Shown here piece after piece: positions 41,874-49,672 of a stretch of DNA of 64,000 nucleotides. Source of the stretch: Frateuria_A sp049727805 (GTDB taxonomy: Bacteria > Pseudomonadota > Gammaproteobacteria > Xanthomonadales > Rhodanobacteraceae); assembly GCF_049727805.1 (NCBI RefSeq), contig NZ_JBCNYA010000023.1:5226-69225 (forward strand), read 5' to 3'. A program made the translations under genes and the position numbers. The stretch's first letter is position 1; each line of letters begins with the position of its first letter. The notes under the pieces are model-generated. The model saw only the letters and a list, made by a program, of their open reading frames with translations. It was not told the DNA's origin and searched no databases.

Positions 41874-44416
41874 CCGCCTACGCGGGGGAGGTCAAGGAAA
41901 TAGCCAGGGCCAACACACTCGAAGAAATCCGACGAGCGGCAAACGCCTTCCCAGCTACGGCCGAAAAATCGGGAGGCATCCTTTATAGCGGCAAAGTAGG
42001 CGGCACCAACGCGGAAGCGATTGCATTGGAATTGGCCGAAAAAACCGGACTTCCACTCGTAAATCATACTTCCCGCGCCAAATTTCTTATCGAGGCGGAG
42101 GGGGCGATCAGAGCGTCAGCGGAACGAATATTCAGATCGCAAGGGCAGGATACGGCCACCGCACGGCGGTCCGCAGCCGCGTTCCTTTATGGGGATTCGA
42201 AGGTTCCGCCCGACAGCCCCGTTTCCGTCGAAAATTGTCTCTGGGGTTCCACCTCGCGGGAATTTGCCAGTTCCCTGCGCGGTGATATTACGGTCGTGGC
42301 ATCGGCGGCTGATCTCGAACGCGTGCTGGCGCAAGTGGAAGTTCCGGCTGTCCTGGAGTCGGGCCATGCTTTGTCCTTGGGTGGCCGCTCAGTTGCCGAG
42401 ATGCACGTGTTGCGAGCCCGGGGCGGCATTAATGCTGTCCTGCCAGCTGTGCAGGCGCAATTCATCGACGCGGCGACAAAGGGCATCTTCGAACTGCCCG
42501 ACCACAGTGAGCCTTCAATTACGAGAATTACGGTCTCTAAAGAAGTGGCTTCGGCCCTTGGGCTGGATGCCGCAAGGTTCATCAGCAGCGCCCACTTGGC
42601 GTCCGCCGGGCTCGTCACGGCGCCCATAGATCTACCGGCGGCGCGGACGGGCCTGCACCCTGGCGTGGCCAAAGGTATGGGTGTGGTGGCCGCCGCTGCA
42701 GTCGTCTACGACCTCGCCACGAGTGCCGACAAGGCCGCCGGAATGTGGGAGCAGGGCAACCATACCGGTGCCCGTTCGGAGGTACTCCACTTCGGCACAC
42801 GCAACCTGGGTATGTGGGGCGGGGCGATGTTGGGCGCGGAAGTATTCGGCACGGCGGGTGCGGAAACGGGCCCGTGGGACATCGTGGTCGGTGGTGCGGG
42901 CGCCTTGGTCGGTGCGGTCGCCGGCGACCGGCTGGCCGATGCCGTGGACAGGCAGCGCATCTATCACCAGCGCGGGCCGGATGGGCGTGCCTGGACGTAC
43001 GATCCGGAAAATCCCGAACGGGGCTGGACGCGTACCACCAGCGAACTGGATACCGGCGCGACGCACTTGAACGACGGGTTTCCGGTGTACCACGAGCACA
43101 GTGAGACCGCGGATGCGGCGCTGGCCGATCGGTTGAATTACCAGGCATCCCGTACCGCGGTCGAGCTCGCCATGGCGCATCCGCCGCGGCCAAAAGATCC
43201 CTACACGCAACCGGCCACGCCCGACGACACGCACAGCATTCGCGACGCGTTCTGGAACCGCGACCCGCAAACCCATGTGTGGACGCGCCGGGTCGTCCAC
43301 GGGCTGCTCGAGCACGGCATGGTCAATGCCAGTATCGAGCGTGCGACGGAGGCGCGCGCGGCTGAACTGGATCGTGCTGCCGAAGAGACCGTTGCGGAGA
43401 ACGCTGCACATTCGCCAACGGCCATCGCGTCGCGCTATGCGTCCGCCTATCGCGAATACGGTTGGGAAAAGTACGGTCCGCTGCCGGAGGCAGTGGCGGT
43501 CTTGCAACGCACGGCGGAGCACGGGACGACGACGCTGGCCGACACCGGCGCGAACCTCCCACGCGCGGAGCGGCCGGCCGCGCCACCCGCGCCAGTCCCG
43601 GCGCACCTGCTCGACTTCCGCCAGGCCGGCCATCCCTTGCACGCGTTCTACGAGCGGACCCTGGCCAAGGTGCACGACATGGAAGACCGCTACCGGATGC
43701 CGTACGGGGCGCACAGCGAGCGACTGGCCGCAGCGGTGACCGATGCGGTGGCGGCCCACAACATCGGCAAAACCCCGGACCAACGTTTCGGCGCCATCGA
43801 GCGAATCGAATTGCGTGGCGAAGGCGCCGACCGCCAGGCCGTGGCGATCGACCAGCGGGTGAACTACCACCTGCCACAGGTGCAGGTCAGCATTCCCGCG
43901 GACGAGGCGGCCAGCCGCAGCGTCGGGCAGAGTTCGCAGGATTGGGCGCGTCGCCACATGCCGCACCTGCAGACCGCAAGTCAAACCAAGGCAGCGGACC
44001 TGGCCGTGCCGCGCAACCACACATGGCCTGCCTACGACCCACGCAGTCCGGATCATCCCAGGCATGCGCAATTCGAGGCGCTGCGCGAAAAAGTGACCGA
44101 GGCCTATGCCCACGTCGGCATTCCCCGTACCCGGACGCAACTCGACGAGGCGACGGCGGTAGTCCTGCTGCACGCGGGGCAGGGCCGCCTCGACGCGGGC
44201 TCCACGCAGGTAAGCCTGCTGGCCGATCAGCGGACCGGCGTGATCGGACCGGGCAGCGATCTGCTCCTGCAGCAGAACCATGGAACCTTGAGTTTGCGGA
44301 CCCGGATCCCGTCAGGGGAGCTGCAGGTCCCGCCCGACCAGGCATTTCGCCAGATGGCCCAGGCCGCATCCCAAGGCCTGCCAGGGCAGGAGCCGCAGCA
44401 GGCCCAGGCCAGGTAA
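41870..44416 (+). CDS. Putative T4SS-type antibacterial effector with CD38/ARC-like NADase domain
   Basis: 848 residues from GTG 41870. Residues about 35-170 align by eye with the ADP-ribosyl cyclase/NADase core of CD38: GGILYSGKVGG (35-45), then SPVSVENCLWGSTSREFA (116-133, Trp125 where CD38 has Trp189 in PVSVFWKTVSRRFA), then VEVPAVLES (156-164, Glu157 at the place of catalytic Glu226). A Gly/Ala-rich region (about 265-355, GGAGALVGAVAGDRLADAVD) follows. The C-terminal half (about 581-700 and 718-848) resembles the XVIPCD recognition region of Xanthomonas T4SS effectors, with DFRQAGHPLHAFYERTL, SERLAAAVTDAVAAHN, DPRSPDHPRHAQFEALRE and a Gln-rich tail. Hand counts give 53-55% GC in codons near residues 44-84 against 65% near residue 390, so the N-terminal module may be acquired. 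The toxic activity has not been shown. Confidence 0.6.
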   Translation: MTAYAGEVKEIARANTLEEIRRAANAFPATAEKSGGILYSGKVGGTNAEAIALELAEKTGLPLVNHTSRAKFLIEAEGAIRASAERIFRSQGQDTATARRSAAAFLYGDSKVPPDSPVSVENCLWGSTSREFASSLRGDITVVASAADLERVLAQVEVPAVLESGHALSLGGRSVAEMHVLRARGGINAVLPAVQAQFIDAATKGIFELPDHSEPSITRITVSKEVASALGLDAARFISSAHLASAGLVTAPIDLPAARTGLHPGVAKGMGVVAAAAVVYDLATSADKAAGMWEQGNHTGARSEVLHFGTRNLGMWGGAMLGAEVFGTAGAETGPWDIVVGGAGALVGAVAGDRLADAVDRQRIYHQRGPDGRAWTYDPENPERGWTRTTSELDTGATHLNDGFPVYHEHSETADAALADRLNYQASRTAVELAMAHPPRPKDPYTQPATPDDTHSIRDAFWNRDPQTHVWTRRVVHGLLEHGMVNASIERATEARAAELDRAAEETVAENAAHSPTAIASRYASAYREYGWEKYGPLPEAVAVLQRTAEHGTTTLADTGANLPRAERPAAPPAPVPAHLLDFRQAGHPLHAFYERTLAKVHDMEDRYRMPYGAHSERLAAAVTDAVAAHNIGKTPDQRFGAIERIELRGEGADRQAVAIDQRVNYHLPQVQVSIPADEAASRSVGQSSQDWARRHMPHLQTASQTKAADLAVPRNHTWPAYDPRSPDHPRHAQFEALREKVTEAYAHVGIPRTRTQLDEATAVVLLHAGQGRLDAGSTQVSLLADQRTGVIGPGSDLLLQQNHGTLSLRTRIPSGELQVPPDQAFRQMAQAASQGLPGQEPQQAQAR

Positions 44417-44506
44417 AGGCACCGCCATGCCGCGCGTACCACGTACCTGCAAACGTGGCCGTCAGGCAAGCGGTATCATCGGGGGCAGCAACCGGATGGG
44501 TCGAAC

Positions 44507-44974
44507 GTGTCAGCCAAGCTCCACTCACATCACGTCGAAGACGCCGAGAGTTTCGTCGCCGCGGTCGAGCAGGCCAGCGAGGACCGCGGCCTGCGGCTGA
44601 CTCCGCTGCGCAAGGAAGTACTGGAACTGGTCGCCGCGGCGGGCAAGCCGGTCAAGGCGTATGACCTGCTCGATCACTTGCGCGAGCGCCACGGCAATGC
44701 GGCGCCGCCGACGGTCTATCGCGCGCTCGATTTCCTGCTCGAGCAGGGCTTCATCCACAAGCTCGAATCCATCAACGCCTATGTTTCCTGCCACCATCCG
44801 GCCGAGGCGCACCAGGTACCGTTCCTGATCTGCGACAACTGCGCCAGCGCCCAGGAAGTCTGCGATGCGCGTGTCGCCGAACTGATCGAGGCGCAGGCAC
44901 GCGCCTTCGGCTTCCGGCCGCAGGCGCAGACGCTGGAAGTCCATGGCCTGTGCAAGCACTGCCGCAAGGGCTGA
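44507..44974 (+). CDS. zur: Zinc uptake regulator Zur (Fur family)
   Basis: 155 residues from GTG 44507. Winged-helix part: RLTPLRKEVLELVAAAGKPV and PPTVYRALDFLLEQGFIHKL. Structural zinc cysteines are in CDNCASAQEVC and CKHC at the C-terminus. The His-rich N-terminus and YVSCHHPAEAHQVPF fit Zur rather than Fur. Zur represses zinc uptake genes and, in Xanthomonas, activates an efflux gene. A strong terminator follows, and a Zur-box-like site lies before the next gene. Confidence 0.9.
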   Translation: MSAKLHSHHVEDAESFVAAVEQASEDRGLRLTPLRKEVLELVAAAGKPVKAYDLLDHLRERHGNAAPPTVYRALDFLLEQGFIHKLESINAYVSCHHPAEAHQVPFLICDNCASAQEVCDARVAELIEAQARAFGFRPQAQTLEVHGLCKHCRKG

Positions 44975-44992
44975 GCAGGAAAGCGAAAAAGT

Positions 44993-45030
44993 GCGGGGCG
45001 CGATACATCCCGTATCGCGCCCCGCGTTTT
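44993..45030 (+). terminator. Intrinsic terminator of zur
   Basis: GCGGGGCGCGATAC, loop ATCCC, GTATCGCGCCCCGC with perfect 14-base arms followed by GTTTTT. Confidence 0.93.
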
Positions 45031-45175
45031 TCCGGCGTTGGCGGGGAGGGAACGTTGCCGCACCGGAAAACCGGATGTTCGGGAGAGCAGGCCCCGCGGC
45101 CTGCGTTCAGCCATTCTGGAACGCGGTTGCGACGGTCCGGTTGACCACCGGTTGCCGGTCCATGACAGGCGGACC

Positions 45176-45188
45176 GTTATAATGTAAC
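45176..45188. promoter_or_regulatory. Zur-box-like palindrome over a -10 element
   Basis: GTTATAATGTAAC is close to the centre of the gammaproteobacterial Zur site (TGTTATAATATAACA). It contains a perfect TATAAT (45178-45183), so a bound repressor would cover the promoter. It lies 30 bases before the MerC-like start. Confidence 0.6.
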
Positions 45189-45217
45189 ATCACTTGCAGC
45201 CTCCACCGACCTCACCG

Positions 45218-45640
45218 ATGGACCGACCTTCGACATCCCGCGCATGGCAGGCCGCCGACCGTCTCGGCGCGATCGCCTCGTTCCTGTGCGCGATCCACTG
45301 CGCGGCGCTGCCTTTCGTGCTCGCCATGCTGCCGCTGGTGGGACTGGAATTCCTTGCCGATCATCGCTTCGAACGGGCCTTCGTGGTGTTTGCGTGCGCG
45401 CTGGCGCTGCTCACCCTGGTCAACGGCTACCGGCGGCACCACCGACCGGCGCCGCTGCTTCTGGCGTTTCCCGGGTTGTTGCTGCTGCTGCTCGGCGTCA
45501 CGGTGGCGGAACAATATCCGATCACGTTGCACAGCGTGCTGGTCACCTGCGGCGGCGTGCTGCTGGCAAGCGCGCATTTCGTCAACCTGCGGCTGGATCG
45601 CCGCCAGCCGCACGTGCATGCCCCCGGCTGCGCGCATTGA
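45218..45640 (+). CDS. MerC-domain membrane protein
   Basis: 140 residues with four predicted transmembrane helices. The metal site reads SFLCAIHCAALP (Cys-x-x-His-Cys) in the first helix, and the C-terminus has a His-rich tail (RQPHVHAPGCAH). MerC-family proteins move soft or transition metals across the inner membrane. ATG 45218 is preferred over TTG 45194. The Zur-box-like site upstream and zur next door point to a zinc-related role instead of mercury. Confidence 0.85.
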   Translation: MDRPSTSRAWQAADRLGAIASFLCAIHCAALPFVLAMLPLVGLEFLADHRFERAFVVFACALALLTLVNGYRRHHRPAPLLLAFPGLLLLLLGVTVAEQYPITLHSVLVTCGGVLLASAHFVNLRLDRRQPHVHAPGCAH

Positions 45641-45661
45641 GCGCGCGGTGATTGTGTAACG

Positions 45662-45678
45662 CGAAGGGGCGTTCCTAC
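45662..45678 (-). repeat. GTAGGAACGCCCC repeat end
   Basis: On the minus strand this reads GTAGGAACGCCCCTTCG, sharing the first 12 bases with the left end of the 24921 element. It lies 9 bases before the CDF gene. Confidence 0.4.
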
Positions 45679-45687
45679 GATGTCGCG

Positions 45688-46623
45688 ATGATCGAGCCGC
45701 ACGACCACCCGCACCCGCATCACGACGACGACCACGGGCACTCCGGCGCACGCGGACGCAAGCTGCTGGTCGCCTTCCTGCTCACCCTCTTGATGCTGCT
45801 GGCCGAGGCCGTCGGCGGCCTGTGGTCCGGCTCGCTGGCGCTGCTTGCCGATGCCGGGCACATGATGGTCGATGCGCTCGCGCTCGCGCTGGCCTTTATC
45901 GGGGCGCGGCTTGCGCTGCGCCCGGCCGACGCGCGTCGCAGCTATGGCTACGGACGACTGGAAGTGCTGGCGGGTTTCGTCAATGCCTTGACCCAGTTCG
46001 TGCTGGTCGGCTTCATCGCCTACGAGGCGGTAACCCGGCTGATGCACCCGGGCCCGATCCTGTCCGGCGTGATGTTGGCGGTGGCCGCGGTGGGCCTGTT
46101 GGTCAACCTGGTGGTGCTACGCGTCCTGCACGGCCATGCCCACGACGACGTCAACATGGCCGGTGCCAGCCTGCACGTGCTGGGCGACCTGCTCGGTTCG
46201 TTCGGCGCGGTGCTCGCGGCACTGGCGGTGCGCTTCATGGGCTGGAACTGGGCCGATCCGGTGCTCTCGCTGCTGGTCTCGCTGCTGATCCTGGGCGGCG
46301 CCTGGCGCTTGCTGCGCAAGTCGGCACACATCCTGCTCGAGGGCGTGCCCGAGGACCTGGACGTGGGCGAGGTCGAACAGGCCCTGCGCCAGGCCGACGC
46401 GTCCATCCGCGACATCCACCACCTGCACGTGTGGCAGCTGGCCTCCGGCTCGCGCATGGCGACCCTGCATGCCCAGGTGAGCGACGGCGATGGGGCCGGT
46501 GCCATCGCTGCGATCCATGGCCTGCTGCGCCAGCGCTTCGGCATCCTGCACGTGACCGTGCAGGTGGATGCGGGGCCGTGCACCGACCACGCGCGCGACT
46601 GTCTCGGGCACGGACACCATTGA
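45688..46623 (+). CDS. CDF-family divalent metal efflux protein
   Basis: 311 residues, six transmembrane helices. A His-rich N-terminus (HDHPHPHHDDDHGHSG) and the metal-site motifs LLADAGHMMVDALAL and LHVLGDLLGSFGAVLAA (HxxxD pairs) identify a ZitB/CzcD-type Zn exporter; a cytoplasmic domain follows with IRDIHHLHVWQLASG. It sits 47 bases after the MerC-like gene. Export of Zn2+ driven by protons is the family function. Confidence 0.93.
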   Translation: MIEPHDHPHPHHDDDHGHSGARGRKLLVAFLLTLLMLLAEAVGGLWSGSLALLADAGHMMVDALALALAFIGARLALRPADARRSYGYGRLEVLAGFVNALTQFVLVGFIAYEAVTRLMHPGPILSGVMLAVAAVGLLVNLVVLRVLHGHAHDDVNMAGASLHVLGDLLGSFGAVLAALAVRFMGWNWADPVLSLLVSLLILGGAWRLLRKSAHILLEGVPEDLDVGEVEQALRQADASIRDIHHLHVWQLASGSRMATLHAQVSDGDGAGAIAAIHGLLRQRFGILHVTVQVDAGPCTDHARDCLGHGHH

Positions 46624-46766
46624 GCGGACACGGCGGGCCATGCCCCGTCGATGGCGCGCACGGTGCCGGCCCGGCAGGACCTCGCGGGCACTGGAATCCC
46701 CTTGCGCTTTGCCCCTTCGCTGCTACGATGTCGGGCCATTCACGCATTACGAATCAAGGAGTTCCC

Positions 46767-46928
46767 ATGGGTAAGGGCGATCGCAAGACCCGTCGCGGCA
46801 AGACCTATCGTGGCAGCTACGGCAACACCCGCGCGCACGATGCGCAGCCGGCCGTGGTCGGCGCCAAGACCAACGTGACTAAGCCGGCCGCCGCCAAGAA
46901 GGCCGCGCCGAAGAAGAAGTCCGCCTGA
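46767..46928 (+). CDS. 30S ribosomal protein bTHX
   Basis: 53 residues. MGKGDRKTRRGKTYRGSYGN matches the small THX protein that sits at the head of the 30S subunit. It is longer than the 27-residue Thermus form, with an Ala/Lys tail (AAAKKAAPKKKSA). AAGGAG lies before the ATG and a terminator follows. Confidence 0.9.
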   Translation: MGKGDRKTRRGKTYRGSYGNTRAHDAQPAVVGAKTNVTKPAAAKKAAPKKKSA

Positions 46929-46950
46929 GCGAATCCGCTCGCGGTCCCGA

Positions 46951-46982
46951 AAGCCCTCGCCGAAAGCGGGGGCTTTTTTTTT
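46951..46982 (+). terminator. Intrinsic terminator after bTHX
   Basis: AAGCCCTCGC, loop CGAAA, GCGGGGGCTT then nine T, 22 bases after the stop. Confidence 0.92.
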
Positions 46983-47068
46983 GCATTCCGCGGCGATTAA
47001 CCGGGGAAGACACGCGCTTCACCGCGGGCATGGAAACGTGCGGCAGGCAGGGGCGCAGCGGAGTTGGC

Positions 47069-47536
47069 ATGAACGCAATCGAGCTTTTGAAGCAGGACCA
47101 CAAGAACATGAAGGCGCTGCTGGAGGAACTGGCCGGCACCACCACGCGTGGCGTGAAGAAGCGCAAGGAGTTGCTGCAGAAGATCCAGACCAACCTCACG
47201 GTCCACAACGCCATCGAGGAGGAGATCTTCTATCCGGCGTTCAAGAAAGCCGGTGACGGCAAGGACGACGCCAAGATGTACTTCGAGGCGCTGGAGGAAC
47301 ACCGCGCAGCGGGCGAGCTGGTGTTGCCGGACCTGCTCCGGACCGAGGTCGACAGCGAGAAGTTTTCCGGTCGCGCCAAGGTGCTCAAGGAATTGTTCGA
47401 GCACCACGCCGATGAAGAAGAAAAGGAGATGTTCAAGCGCGCCAGGGCGCTGATGGGCAAGGAGGCGCTGGAAACACTGGGCGACCAGCTCGCCAGGCGC
47501 AAGGTCGAACTGAAGAAGCAGGCCGAAGCGGCCTGA
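47069..47536 (+). CDS. Hemerythrin-like HHE cation-binding protein
   Basis: 155 residues, all helical. The metal ligands appear in LKQDHKNMKALLEEL, NLTVHNAIEEEIFYP, LEEHRAAGEL and LFEHHADEEEKEMF, the hemerythrin HHE pattern for a di-iron site. Such proteins bind O2 or NO or store iron. ATG 47069 is in the right position; the open frame begins at 47030. It is followed closely by the isochorismatase gene. Confidence 0.9.
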   Translation: MNAIELLKQDHKNMKALLEELAGTTTRGVKKRKELLQKIQTNLTVHNAIEEEIFYPAFKKAGDGKDDAKMYFEALEEHRAAGELVLPDLLRTEVDSEKFSGRAKVLKELFEHHADEEEKEMFKRARALMGKEALETLGDQLARRKVELKKQAEAA

Positions 47537-47549
47537 GGTGGCAGAGAAG

Positions 47550-48350
47550 ATGGCGGAAACAGGCCAGCGCGGTCACGAGGCGTCCTTCGAGCCGGAACGC
47601 AGCGCCCTGCTGATCGTCGACATGCTCAACGACCTCGAATTCGAGGGCGGCGAGGAACTGCTCGAACAGGCCATGCCGGTGGCCAGCGCGATCGGGCACC
47701 TGCGCGACTGGTACCACGCGCACGGCCTGCCGGTGATCTACGCCAATGACAACTTCGGCCGCTGGCACGCCGACCTTGCCAAGGTCATCGAGCACTGCCG
47801 GCGGGTCGGCTCGCGCGGCGGCGTGTTGAGCGATGGCCTGCTGCCGGGCGTAGAGGACTACTTAGTCCTCAAGCCGCGCCATTCGGCGTTCTACGAAACG
47901 CCGCTTTGCACGCTGCCGGAGAAGCTCGAGGTCGACGCGCTGGCCCTGGTCGGCATCGCCGGCGACGACTGCGTGCTGCGCACCGCGCTGGACGCGCAGA
48001 TGCGCCGGTTTGCGCTATGGGTGCCGGCCGACGGTATCGCCTCGCAGACGACCTTGCGCAACCAGCGCGCGCTTTCCTGCATGCAGGAGGTCGCCAAGGC
48101 CGACATCAATCGCATCGACGCGCGCCTTCCGGAATGGGACAACACTCAGCGGAGCCAGAAGATGACCAGCCACGACCGCAAAGACATCAAGCATCCCGAT
48201 TGCGTCAAGCCGCAGCGCCAGGAGACCGAGAACGAGCGGCAGGGCCGCAAGGCACACGAGAGCGAGCTGACCGACGAGGCGGTGGAGGAAACCTTCCCCG
48301 CCAGCGATCCGGTGTCGCCCTTCATTCCGGCCAAGACGCCGGAGGACTGA
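47550..48350 (+). CDS. Isochorismatase-family hydrolase with C-terminal extension
   Basis: 266 residues from ATG 47550 (a GTG at 47538 is also in frame). The triad is visible as aspartate in LLIVDMLNDL, lysine in LVLKPRHSAFY and cysteine in GIAGDDCVLRTA. The core ends near residue 200. The last 62 residues contain LTDEAVEETFPASDPVSP, a motif usually found in separate small proteins, so this looks like a fusion or an internal start. The substrate is unknown (cysteine hydrolases such as nicotinamidase share the fold). Confidence 0.85.
   Translation: MAETGQRGHEASFEPERSALLIVDMLNDLEFEGGEELLEQAMPVASAIGHLRDWYHAHGLPVIYANDNFGRWHADLAKVIEHCRRVGSRGGVLSDGLLPGVEDYLVLKPRHSAFYETPLCTLPEKLEVDALALVGIAGDDCVLRTALDAQMRRFALWVPADGIASQTTLRNQRALSCMQEVAKADINRIDARLPEWDNTQRSQKMTSHDRKDIKHPDCVKPQRQETENERQGRKAHESELTDEAVEETFPASDPVSPFIPAKTPED
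48162..48350 (+). CDS. Possible internally initiated small protein with ETFPASDP motif
   Basis: 62 residues in the same frame as the isochorismatase C-terminus, starting at ATG 48162 with GGAG 7 bases upstream. TDEAVEETFPASDPVSPFIP is the core of small acidic proteins found in many proteobacteria with unknown function. It may be made both alone and as part of the longer protein. Confidence 0.45.
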   Translation: MTSHDRKDIKHPDCVKPQRQETENERQGRKAHESELTDEAVEETFPASDPVSPFIPAKTPED

Positions 48351-48442
48351 GCCCGGCGGACTGGCCGAGCGATCGCTTCCGACTGAGTGGCGAGGGAACT
48401 TGGAGAAGGCTCGCGTGGGGCCGCCGCGCCTGTGAAGATGAG

Positions 48443-49672
48443 TTACAGCGTCGCCGGCGCGCCGCCGATCCACAGCGCCCGCAGCAGGTCGCCACCGATC
48501 CAGTAGCAAAGCTCGGCGGGCGTGCGGGTGTTCCAGGCCGCCAGGTCCGCCCGCTGTCCCACCGCCAGCGTGCCGCGGTCGGACAGGCCGAGCGCGCGGG
48601 CGGCATTCACCGTGACGCCGCGCAGCGCTTCCTCGGGCGTGAGCCGGAACAGCGTGCAGGCCATGTTCGCCGCCAGCCGCAGCGAGAGCAGCGGGGACGT
48701 GCCCGGATTGCAATCGGTGGCGACCGCGATCGGCACGCCATGCGTGCGCAATGCATCGATCGGCGGCAGGCGGGTTTCGCGCAGGGCATAGAAGGCGCCG
48801 GGCAGCAGCACCGCCACGGTGCCGGCCGCCGCCATGGCGCGGATGCCCGATGCGCTGAGGTGCTCCAGATGGTCGGCCGAAAGCCCGCGATATTCGGCTA
48901 CCAGTGCCGCACCGTCGAGGTCGGACAATTGCTCGGCATGCAGCTTGGCCGGAATGCCCCGCGTCCTGGCTCGCTCGAACACGCGCGCGGTTTCTTCGCG
49001 ACTGAAGCCGATGCCTTCGCAGAAGGCATCCACCGCGTCGACCAGGCCTTCGGCGGCCAGGGCCGGCAGCATCGTGTCGCTCACCAGCGCGACGTAGTCC
49101 GCGCGCCGCTCGCGATACTCCGGCGGCAGCGCATGCAGGCCGAGGAAGCTGGTGCGCACGCCGATGCCCAACACCTCGCCGATGCGCCGCGCCACCCGCA
49201 GCATGCGCCGCTCGGCCGCCAGCTCCAGTCCGTAGCCGGACTTGATCTCCACGGTGGTCACGCCGTCGCGCAGCAGCGCCCGTGCGCGCGGCAGGCTCTG
49301 CCGCAGCAGTTCGTCCTCGTCGGCGGCGCGAGTGGCGCGGACGGTCGAGGCGATGCCGCCGCCTGCGCGTGCGATCTCTTCGTAGCTGGCGCCATTGAGG
49401 CGCAGGTCGAACTCGTGCGCGCGGTCGCCGCCGAACACCAGGTGCGTATGGCAGTCGACCAGGCCGGGGGTGACCAGCGCGCCGTCGAGGGATTGGATCG
49501 TTGCGGCCAGCGTCTCGGGCGCGCCGGAAAGCTCCGCGACGGGACCGACCCAGGCAATGCGACCGTCCTTCAACGCCAGCGCACCGCGTTCGATCAGCCC
49601 GAACGGTCGGTCGCCGGCGAAGGTGGCCAGCGTGGCGTCGAGCAGCAGGTGGTCCCAGCGGGGCGTGGTCAT
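48443..49672 (-). CDS. hutI: Imidazolonepropionase
   Basis: 409 residues. Opens imidazolonepropionate to N-formimidoylglutamate in histidine degradation. The amidohydrolase metal motif is PGLVDCHTHLVFGGDR; further ligands in KLHAEQLSDLDG and AVATDCNPGTSP. It is expressed from the same unit as the ClC gene, with a 4-base overlap at its start. HutF, which acts on its product, is at 52.9 kb in the opposite direction. Confidence 0.95.
   Translation of the reverse strand: MTTPRWDHLLLDATLATFAGDRPFGLIERGALALKDGRIAWVGPVAELSGAPETLAATIQSLDGALVTPGLVDCHTHLVFGGDRAHEFDLRLNGASYEEIARAGGGIASTVRATRAADEDELLRQSLPRARALLRDGVTTVEIKSGYGLELAAERRMLRVARRIGEVLGIGVRTSFLGLHALPPEYRERRADYVALVSDTMLPALAAEGLVDAVDAFCEGIGFSREETARVFERARTRGIPAKLHAEQLSDLDGAALVAEYRGLSADHLEHLSASGIRAMAAAGTVAVLLPGAFYALRETRLPPIDALRTHGVPIAVATDCNPGTSPLLSLRLAANMACTLFRLTPEEALRGVTVNAARALGLSDRGTLAVGQRADLAAWNTRTPAELCYWIGGDLLRALWIGGAPATL

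Noticed and set aside
41436..44416. Rhs, CDI or LXG toxin
   Set aside because: There are no YD repeats, filamentous hemagglutinin repeats or LXG helices, and the C-terminus looks like a delivery signal, not the toxic part.
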